Assembly (NCBI GenBank): GCA_016763895.1
Contig: JAESSV010000252.1
Coordinates: 1-7,662, forward strand
From: Magnetovibrio sp.
GTDB lineage: Bacteria > Pseudomonadota > Alphaproteobacteria > Rhodospirillales > Magnetovibrionaceae
Reading direction: 5' to 3'
Length of the DNA stretch: 7,662 bases
Under the pieces are notes generated by a model that was given only the letters and a program-made list of their open reading frames with translations, did no database searches and was not told where the DNA came from. How positions within the stretch are numbered: the first letter of the stretch is position 1; every line of letters starts with the position of its first letter. Both the position numbers and the translations under genes were made by a program. Of the stretch, positions 1-5,833 are shown in pieces.

Positions 1-519
1 CACCGTGGCAATGCCATGAATATTTTAAACATTTATAAGATTGACCCGGCTGTAGATATCCAAGCTCGGGGTCTGCAACAATCCGAAGCTTCACGGGCCT
101 TGATTGATCATAAAATAGATGCTTTTTTTTACACGGTTGGCAATCCTTCCGCCGCAATGGAAGGACCGGCCGATGCGATCAAAGTTGACTTGATCAACAT
201 CAATTCACAAGGCATCAAAGATCTGGTCGCGCAAAAGCCTTATTATGTGATGACGACGATTCCCCCCAAGACCTATAAAGGCATTAATCATTTGACGCAA
301 ACCTATGCGGTGAAGGCGACCGTGGTCACCAGCACGGCAATTTCGGACCAAACCGTTTATGATTACGTCAAGACGGTGTTCGAAAACCTTGAAGAACTCA
401 AAGGCATGCATTCAGCCTTTAAAATCTTAAATGCCAAAGACATGCTCCAAGGCCTTACGGCGCCTTTGCATAATGGTGCCCTCAAATACTACAAAGAACG
501 TGGCTTAATTCCCGATTAA
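1..519 (+). CDS. TAXI family TRAP transporter solute-binding protein, 5'-truncated by the window edge
   Basis: This is the C-terminal part of a periplasmic substrate-binding protein of the TAXI class, which captures small organic solutes for a TRAP (ion-driven) transporter. The reading frame is open to base 1, so the ATG at 16 is internal and not the start. The first visible residues, HRGNAM, match the end of the TAXI GSGTRGNA signature. Further family hallmarks follow: a DAFFYTVGNPSAA segment, a PYYVMTTIPPKTY stretch, a T-AVKATVV strand, a VFENLEEL helix, and the terminal PLHNGALKYYKERG motif. About 172 residues are visible of a family length near 320-340. The signal peptide lies outside the window. 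No TRAP permease gene follows. The next gene is a sensor kinase 89 bases away, so the permease is either upstream or elsewhere. The ligand cannot be told from this fragment. Family assignment is firm. Confidence 0.9.
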   Translation, partial: HRGNAMNILNIYKIDPAVDIQARGLQQSEASRALIDHKIDAFFYTVGNPSAAMEGPADAIKVDLININSQGIKDLVAQKPYYVMTTIPPKTYKGINHLTQTYAVKATVVTSTAISDQTVYDYVKTVFENLEELKGMHSAFKILNAKDMLQGLTAPLHNGALKYYKERGLIPD

Positions 520-524
520 AAATC

Positions 525-581
525 AAAAAAAACTAGACGCAAAGGTGACTTGGGGCCACCATACATGTAATTATGCGTCTA
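525..581. repeat. Inverted repeat with nested dyads between the TAXI gene and the kinase gene
   Basis: Bases 534-541 (TAGACGCA) and 574-581 (TGCGTCTA) are perfect 8-base inverted arms with centres 40 bases apart. Between them lie a smaller stem, GGTG at 544-547 with CACC at 557-560, and a perfect palindrome, TACATGTA, at 562-569. A run of eight A occupies 525-532, directly outside the left arm. Read on the minus strand this is a stem followed by G and eight T, which resembles an intrinsic terminator. On the plus strand the stem is followed only by the weak TATTTTA. It could be a terminator or attenuator between the two genes, a regulator-binding dyad in the kinase promoter region, or chance. 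The repeats are directly visible; the function is inference. Confidence 0.45.
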
Positions 582-596
582 TATTTTACAGTTTAC

Positions 597-601
597 GGTG
601 A
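597..601 (+). promoter_or_regulatory. Ribosome binding site deciding the kinase start
   Basis: GGTGA lies 7 bases before the ATG at 609, an ordinary Shine-Dalgarno spacing. The alternative in-frame ATG at 573 has only a G-rich stretch about 15 bases upstream, sits inside the inverted repeat's right arm region, and would add 12 residues before the typical cytoplasmic lead MNLSINAKL. I therefore prefer 609. Confidence 0.6.
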
Positions 602-608
602 CCAGTCT

Positions 609-2906
609 ATGAATCTGTCTATTAATGCCAAGCTTCACGTTGTCTCAATCATCTTTCTTTTGGGCATATCGGTCATGGGATATTTGGCCTGGCATCATAT
701 TACATTGCTTGATCGCATGGTCGAACACAGGGTTAACATTGTTGATTTTCAATCTCGTTTAACGGAACTTCAACAAGAAGAGCAAACCTTTATCGTCACC
801 CACGACAAAACCATCATTGACGAATTCTTGCAAGACTATGATGAGTTGTTCGAGAGCATGGGGGCCATTCAAGGCTATTTGGAAGAAATCAACGCAGACA
901 CAAGAAACGTTGAAGAATTCATTTACACCATTGGCGAATACAAAAAAGCATTTTCGGCTTTGTCTGATCTTATCTTGCGCATTGGCATCAATCAAAACGA
1001 AGGCATCCGGGGCGAGCTCCGCGACCATGTTCACGGCATTGAAGCGATTTTGAAAGAAATCGATAACACCAACAACGTCCAATACGCCTTGCACAGACGA
1101 TTGTTGATGATCCAACGCCCTGAAAAAGACCTCATGTTGCGTAAACAAGAAAAGTATATTGAAAAGTTTTCTCGATACTCAGCCATTATGCTTAAAGACA
1201 TTCAAACCCTGGTCAAAGATCCGGCGATCAAATCTCGTTTAATCAATGAGCTGGATTTGTACAATGAATCCTTTGATAAATTGCAAAAATCCGCCTTGGA
1301 AATTGGCCTCACCAGCGTCGATGGATTGCAAGGCAAGATGGTGACAATGATTTCCGATGCAAAAAGCATCACCGGCGTCATGGCGGATGATTTTGTTTCT
1401 CTGATCAACCAAAAATCGGCCAGAAGCCGCACACAAATCACCATTCTGCTTGGCTTTTTTGTGTTGACGGTTTTGTTGGCGATTATTGCTTTGTCGAGAT
1501 CCATCATTCGGTCCCTCAAAGGCATGACGAAAGTGATGGGAAAGCTGGCGGATGGTGACTTGAGCGTTGAAATTCCCAGCGTTCACAAAGTTGCTGAAAT
1601 TGGCGATATGGCCCGATCCATTGTCGTCTTCAAAAAAAATGCCATCGAACGCAAATCCGCCGAAGACGCTTTGTCTCATGCCTATGATGATTTAGAAAAC
1701 CTCGTTGACGAACGCACCAAAGAGCTCAGCACCGCAAAACGTGAAGCCGAAGAAGCCAATCAGGCAAAGTCTGAATTTTTATCGTCCATGAGCCACGAAC
1801 TGCGCACGCCGATGAATGCCGTTTTAGGCTTTACCCAATTGATGCAACGCAGCCGCAAAGAGCCGCCACAGCAAAAACAATCCGCCTATTTGGAACAAAT
1901 TGAAAAAGCCGGAAAACACCTGCTCAGCCTGATCAACGATGTTTTGGATCTTGCCCAAATTGAAAGTGGCAAAATGACCATCTCGCTTGAAAAAGTCAGC
2001 ATTCAAAATGTCATTGATGAGACCTTTGATATGGTGCGGCCTTTGTCCGATGCGCGGGGCCAAACCTTGCTCAAAGACTTTAGCATTTTCGGCACCCAGG
2101 ACGTTTCCATTATGGCCGATTATACCCGCTTCAAACAGGTGATCGTGAACTTCTTATCCAATGGCATCAAATACGGACGCGAAAACGGAACTGTCACCTT
2201 TCGCATTGCAAAGGGTGAAATGGACCAGACGTTAAGGGTCAGCATCATCGACAATGGCAATGGTATCCCCAAGGATCGTCAGAACGAATTGTTTGAATCC
2301 TTCTCTCGCATCGACCAAAATGAGGGCGAAATCGAAGGCACGGGCGTTGGCTTGTCCATCACCAAAAAACTCATTCACTTGATGGGGGGCGAAGTCGGAG
2401 TGATCAGCGAAGTTGGGGAAGGGGCCACATTTTGGGTCGAGTTCCCATTATCCTCAGACAGCATGAATTTAAAGGTTCATGCCCCGCAAAAGGTTAAGGC
2501 AGAACCAGAATCCGCCCCGAGCGACAAGAATAAATTCACCTTGCTGTACGTCGAAGACAATCCCGCCAACATGATGTTGATGCAAGAACTTTTAGAAGAC
2601 ATAGAAGACGCGACCATGTTGCCCGCGCACACGCCAGAGCTTGGCATTGAACTGGCAACGGCCCGCACCCCCGATATTATTGTTTTGGATATAAATTTAC
2701 CGGGGATGGACGGTTTTCAGGTGCTGAAAATCTTGCAAAAAACGGACCAAACCAAAGATATCCCGATCATTGCGTTGAGCGCAAATGCCATGCCCAAGGA
2801 TATTGAAAGAGGGTTGGAAGCTGGTTTTTTACAGTATTTAACAAAGCCTTTAAACATTGAAGCGTTCATTAAGGCCATCGACCCCATACTTACACAGGAT
2901 AAATAA
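609..2906 (+). CDS. Hybrid sensor histidine kinase with HBM-like periplasmic sensor, HAMP, kinase core and receiver
   Basis: This is an inner-membrane hybrid sensor kinase of 765 residues from the start at 609. The order is: TM1 about residues 9-28; a helical periplasmic region of about 245 residues; TM2 about 277-296; HAMP about 297-349; a coiled coil; HisKA with H-box SHELRTP (H396); HATPase with N-box around N514-N518, G1 box DNGNGIP (548-554) and G2 box GTGVGLS (577-583); then a receiver about 643-761. The receiver has acidic pair E649/D650, phospho-acceptor D694, S724 and K746. The periplasmic part carries GIRGELRDHVHGIEAIL and QRPEKDLMLR segments that resemble the helical bimodular (HBM) domains of chemoreceptors, some of which bind organic acids. 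No HPt domain follows the receiver. The regulator gene begins 2 bases downstream, so the two are very likely co-translated and act together. All catalytic motifs are intact. The HBM assignment is by motif memory and less sure than the kinase call. An upstream ATG at 573 would give 777 residues. Confidence 0.93.
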   Translation: MNLSINAKLHVVSIIFLLGISVMGYLAWHHITLLDRMVEHRVNIVDFQSRLTELQQEEQTFIVTHDKTIIDEFLQDYDELFESMGAIQGYLEEINADTRNVEEFIYTIGEYKKAFSALSDLILRIGINQNEGIRGELRDHVHGIEAILKEIDNTNNVQYALHRRLLMIQRPEKDLMLRKQEKYIEKFSRYSAIMLKDIQTLVKDPAIKSRLINELDLYNESFDKLQKSALEIGLTSVDGLQGKMVTMISDAKSITGVMADDFVSLINQKSARSRTQITILLGFFVLTVLLAIIALSRSIIRSLKGMTKVMGKLADGDLSVEIPSVHKVAEIGDMARSIVVFKKNAIERKSAEDALSHAYDDLENLVDERTKELSTAKREAEEANQAKSEFLSSMSHELRTPMNAVLGFTQLMQRSRKEPPQQKQSAYLEQIEKAGKHLLSLINDVLDLAQIESGKMTISLEKVSIQNVIDETFDMVRPLSDARGQTLLKDFSIFGTQDVSIMADYTRFKQVIVNFLSNGIKYGRENGTVTFRIAKGEMDQTLRVSIIDNGNGIPKDRQNELFESFSRIDQNEGEIEGTGVGLSITKKLIHLMGGEVGVISEVGEGATFWVEFPLSSDSMNLKVHAPQKVKAEPESAPSDKNKFTLLYVEDNPANMMLMQELLEDIEDATMLPAHTPELGIELATARTPDIIVLDINLPGMDGFQVLKILQKTDQTKDIPIIALSANAMPKDIERGLEAGFLQYLTKPLNIEAFIKAIDPILTQDK
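2896..2899 (+). promoter_or_regulatory. Ribosome binding site of the HD-GYP regulator, inside the kinase 3' end
   Basis: AGGA lies 9 bases before the ATG at 2909 and within the last codons of the kinase gene. With only 2 bases between the kinase stop and the next start, terminating ribosomes cover this site, which favours translational coupling. Confidence 0.55.
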
Positions 2907-2908
2907 TT

Positions 2909-4024
2909 ATGCCGCAGCTTAAAGACGCAATACCGCGGGAAATCATCGAGGCCGCCAAGCTTTTGATCGTAGACGACAACCCGGTCAACGTCATGTTGTT
3001 GGAAGATGTTTTAGAAGACGATGGTTTTGATAATGTGGTTAGCGTTACCGATTCACGCAAGGTCAAAGCGTTGGTCGAAACAACCCGGTTCGATTTGATC
3101 TTTTTAGACATCAACATGCCCCACATCGATGGCTTTGGCATTTTGGAACAACTGGGCGAAATGAAGGGTGCCGATTACGTTCCCGTTCTTGTCCTGACCG
3201 CTCAAAAAGATCAAGAAACACGCATCAAGGCGCTTGAAATGGGGGCGATGGATTTCATCACCAAGCCCTTTGACGTGGTCGAAGTGCTCAACCGTGTGAA
3301 CAACACTTTGGCGGTTCGCATGTTGTACACCAAATCCGAAGAGCTGGTTGCAAGACGAACTCAAGAGCTTTCCGATACCCAAGATGTGATGATTTTGGGG
3401 CTCACAACCTTGGCCGAAACTCGGGACAATGAAACCGGTGACCACATTCGGCGCACCCAGCGTTACGTCGAGGCCTTGGCCCAAAAGTTACAGGAACACC
3501 CGAACTTTAAGGATGTCCTTGACGACCATATCATTACACTATTGTACAAATCTGCACCCCTTCACGATATTGGCAAGGTGGGCATTCCCGATAGTATTTT
3601 GCGCAAGCTGGGCAAATTGACGGAAGAAGAATATGCCATCATGCAAACCCACCCAACGTTGGGGATGGATGCGATTTTGACCGCAGAACACGCTTTACAC
3701 AAAGATGACAGCCCTGAGACGAAAACAACATTTTTAACGCTCGCCCGGGAAATTGCCTATTGTCATCATGAAAAATGGGATGGATCGGGTTACCCGCAAC
3801 AACTTAGCAAAACCGATATCCCGCTTTCGGCGCGCCTTATGGCGGTGGCCGATGTCTATGATGCCTTGATTAGCAAACGGATCTACAAGGATCCCTTTAC
3901 CCATGAGGATGCTGTTAGCTTTATCAAAGATGGGCGCGGCACGCACTTTGATCCCGATGTTATCGATGCCTTTGTTGACATTGCCGATCAATTTTCAGAG
4001 ATCGCAAAAACCTTTGATAATTAA
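2909..4024 (+). CDS. Response regulator with receiver and HD-GYP cyclic-di-GMP phosphodiesterase domain (RpfG-like)
   Basis: This 371-residue cytoplasmic response regulator probably hydrolyses cyclic-di-GMP when phosphorylated. The receiver covers about residues 15-135, with acidic pair D22/D23, phospho-acceptor D67 in FLDINMP, T97, and K119 followed by proline. A helical linker of about 138-160 leads into an HD-GYP domain of about 160-365. Its expected metal and substrate motifs are all present: ETRDNETGDHIRR (E175, H179), LHDIGKVGIPD (H219, D220), H248 in QTHPTLG, HHEKWDGSGYP (H286, H287, GYP at 294-296), and ADVYDAL (D315). Length and layout match classic REC-HD-GYP regulators, and nothing suggests a degenerate enzyme. 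There is no DNA-binding domain. It lies 2 bases after the hybrid kinase, its probable phosphodonor. Family knowledge supports the reaction; the kinase-regulator pairing is inferred from gene order. Confidence 0.94.
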   Translation: MPQLKDAIPREIIEAAKLLIVDDNPVNVMLLEDVLEDDGFDNVVSVTDSRKVKALVETTRFDLIFLDINMPHIDGFGILEQLGEMKGADYVPVLVLTAQKDQETRIKALEMGAMDFITKPFDVVEVLNRVNNTLAVRMLYTKSEELVARRTQELSDTQDVMILGLTTLAETRDNETGDHIRRTQRYVEALAQKLQEHPNFKDVLDDHIITLLYKSAPLHDIGKVGIPDSILRKLGKLTEEEYAIMQTHPTLGMDAILTAEHALHKDDSPETKTTFLTLAREIAYCHHEKWDGSGYPQQLSKTDIPLSARLMAVADVYDALISKRIYKDPFTHEDAVSFIKDGRGTHFDPDVIDAFVDIADQFSEIAKTFDN

Positions 4025-4043
4025 GGACCAGGGTGACCCTTAA
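4021..4043. repeat. Inverted repeat embracing both stop codons at the convergent junction
   Basis: TTAAGG at 4021-4026 and CCTTAA at 4038-4043 are perfect 6-base inverted arms around an 11-base centre. The arms contain the TAA stop of the regulator (4022-4024) and the TAA stop of the opposing peptidase gene (4040-4042). A near-central dyad, AGGGT-G-ACCCT (4030-4040), overlaps it. No strong T-run follows on either strand, so it is at most a weak bidirectional terminator. Confidence 0.35.
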
Positions 4044-5833
4044 ACAAGGGCCGCCGTTTCTTGAGCCAGAAACGCGGCATCATCTTTTTCCAACAAAGGC
4101 GACAAGGTTTCTTGAACTCGGGCATGGTAAGCATTTACCCAAGAAATTTCATCCGCACTCAACAACCCAACGTCAATTAAGCAGCGTTCAAACGGGGCCA
4201 AGGTCAAGGTCTCAAAGCCAAGGGTTTCTCGTTCGCCGTTTTGAGGCTGAGGGGAAAGCTTTTTCACACGCACGAGGCTTTCTATACGAATGCCAAAACA
4301 CCCAGCTTTATAGTATCCGGGTTCAACGGATAAAATCATGCCGGGTTTCAAGCTCACTTGCGTGCCGCGTTTTGAAATGCTTTGCGGGCCTTCGTGGACG
4401 GATAGATAACAGCCCACGCCGTGACCTGTGCCGTGATCATAATCAACGCCATCCGCCCACAAAAATTGCCGGGCAAGGGGATCAATTTGGGCCCCCGTGG
4501 TGCCCTCAACAAACGTTGCGGCACTGACCGCAATATGGCCTTTAAGGACTTGGGTATAACGCCGAACCATTTCCGTGCTGGGGGTGCCAATCGCCAGCAC
4601 GCGGGTGACGTCGGTGGTGCCGTCCAAATACTGACCGCCGCTGTCCAATAAATAAAGCTGATCATTTTGCAACGGGGCGGCGGTTTCTTTAACCAACCCA
4701 TAATGCACGATGGCGCCATTGGCCCCTGCGGCGGAAATGGTATCAAAGCTGGGGCTTTTGTAATGTTCGCCAAGCTCACGAAACCGCGCCAGTCGTTCCG
4801 ATACGGTCCATTCGGTTTGCGCACCCGGAACGCGGGGTTTAAACCAATTGAAAAACCGCACCAAGGCCACGCCATCTCGAACATGAGCCTTTTGCATGCC
4901 GCTTAATTCAACGTCATTTTTAAGCGCTTTGTCCGGCGTGCACGGATCAACGCCCAAATTAACTTTCGCCCCGGCAGATTTCAATACATCACAAATATAG
5001 AGGCTGCCTGTTGCTTGGTCCACGCGCACCGTTTTGCCTTTAAAGGCCTGAAGGGATCGTTCAAATTCTTTAGGATGTAAACAGGCAACACCATCCGATT
5101 CCAAGTGCTGGCCGACCTCATCGCTAATTTTTTGGGGATCAAGAAACAATGTCGCCGATCCATCACACCGCAAAATCGCAAAGCCCAAAGCCACCGGGGT
5201 CAGATCCAGATCATGGCCGCGAATGTTAAACAGCCACGCCATATTGTCGGGCGAAGATATAACCAAAGCCTCTTGGCCTTGATCTTTCAAGGCATGGGCA
5301 ATGCGCTCACGTTTTAAAACAGAGGCCTCACCCGAAAACTGTTCAGGATAAATAGACACCGCCCCCAAAGGCGGTTCAGGTTGATCGTGCCACAACACAT
5401 CAACAAGGTTTTGATCGACCGCCACCATGGAAATATTGGCGTTATTCAAAACGGTTTTCACCCGCGCCAAGCCGCGTGTGGTGTGAAGTTTTGGATCAAA
5501 CCCAATTTTTTGGCCCGATTTCAATTGGCGCTGTAACCACAATTCCAAGGGATCATCTGTGATGTGCAGGTGTTGCCAAAGGTTTTCGGGGCATTGATCT
5601 TTGACTTGCAGGGTATAGCGCCCATCCACGAACATCGCCGCCGCATCCAACGTCACGACGGCCAAACCCGCTGTGCCGCTAAAGCCGCTGATCCATTTTA
5701 GGCGTTCGGCACATGGCGGCACATATTCGTTTTGATGTTCGTCAGCACGGGGGATTAAAAATGCATTTAAACCCTGCGCAATCATGTCTGATCGCAATGC
5801 GCTCAAACGCTTTTTTTGAAGGTACTGGTTCAT
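4040..5833 (-). CDS. Xaa-Pro aminopeptidase, large three-domain M24B form (aminopeptidase P family)
   Basis: This 597-residue metallo-aminopeptidase removes the N-terminal residue from peptides whose second residue is proline. It has no signal peptide and is probably cytoplasmic. Two creatinase-like N-terminal domains cover about residues 8-150 and 160-315. The pita-bread M24 catalytic domain covers about 318-530, and a short M24 C-terminal domain about 535-595. The five metal ligands are visible: D397 (LLDSGG), D408 (GTTDVTR), H471 (GTGHGVG), E504 (SVEPGYY) and E518 (RIESL). H377 (IVHYG) and H480 (SVHEGP) fit the catalytic histidines of the family. The length matches the eukaryotic-like, XPNPEP1-type enzymes that are common in alphaproteobacteria, and exceeds the about 440-residue E. 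coli PepP. The ATG shares four bases with the stop of the upstream oxidoreductase gene, so it is probably translated by coupling. The region before the start has only a weak purine-rich GTAGAAG match to a ribosome site. Confidence 0.95.
   Translation of the reverse strand: MNQYLQKKRLSALRSDMIAQGLNAFLIPRADEHQNEYVPPCAERLKWISGFSGTAGLAVVTLDAAAMFVDGRYTLQVKDQCPENLWQHLHITDDPLELWLQRQLKSGQKIGFDPKLHTTRGLARVKTVLNNANISMVAVDQNLVDVLWHDQPEPPLGAVSIYPEQFSGEASVLKRERIAHALKDQGQEALVISSPDNMAWLFNIRGHDLDLTPVALGFAILRCDGSATLFLDPQKISDEVGQHLESDGVACLHPKEFERSLQAFKGKTVRVDQATGSLYICDVLKSAGAKVNLGVDPCTPDKALKNDVELSGMQKAHVRDGVALVRFFNWFKPRVPGAQTEWTVSERLARFRELGEHYKSPSFDTISAAGANGAIVHYGLVKETAAPLQNDQLYLLDSGGQYLDGTTDVTRVLAIGTPSTEMVRRYTQVLKGHIAVSAATFVEGTTGAQIDPLARQFLWADGVDYDHGTGHGVGCYLSVHEGPQSISKRGTQVSLKPGMILSVEPGYYKAGCFGIRIESLVRVKKLSPQPQNGERETLGFETLTLAPFERCLIDVGLLSADEISWVNAYHARVQETLSPLLEKDDAAFLAQETAALV
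4050..4089 (+). terminator. Candidate terminator hairpin for the kinase-regulator operon
   Basis: GCCG (4050-4053) plus CGTTTC (4055-4060) pair with GAAACG (4069-4074) plus CGGC (4075-4078), giving a 10-pair stem with one bulged C and an 8-base loop. On the plus strand five T at 4085-4089 follow after six bases. The hairpin lies inside the last codons of the opposing peptidase gene, so the symmetry could be a by-product of coding. The T-run is short and displaced. Termination is plausible but unproven. Confidence 0.35.

Noticed and set aside
545..574. Sigma-70-like promoter GTGACT, 18 bases, AATTAT ahead of the kinase
   Set aside because: Each box matches only four of six consensus bases, and AT-rich intergenic sequence gives such matches by chance. 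Not strong enough to list as a feature.
573..608. Upstream ATG at 573 as the kinase start
   Set aside because: Poorer ribosome site spacing than 609, overlap with the intergenic inverted repeat, and an atypical lead before MNLSINAKL. It remains possible.
1239..1679. 146-codon minus-strand open frame antisense to the kinase sensor, TM2 and HAMP region
   Set aside because: Low-complexity asparagine/glutamine-rich translation with no family resemblance; the opposite strand encodes recognisable domains.
4033..4527. 164-codon plus-strand open frame antisense to the peptidase gene
   Set aside because: Its translation resembles no family, it lies wholly opposite the M24 catalytic and C-terminal domains with all their motifs, and it fits a shadow of biased codon use.
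4354..4884. 176-codon minus-strand open frame in another frame within the peptidase gene
   Set aside because: It is overlapped by the in-frame M24 catalytic domain with conserved metal ligands. The alternative product is proline- and arginine-rich and has no recognisable motif.
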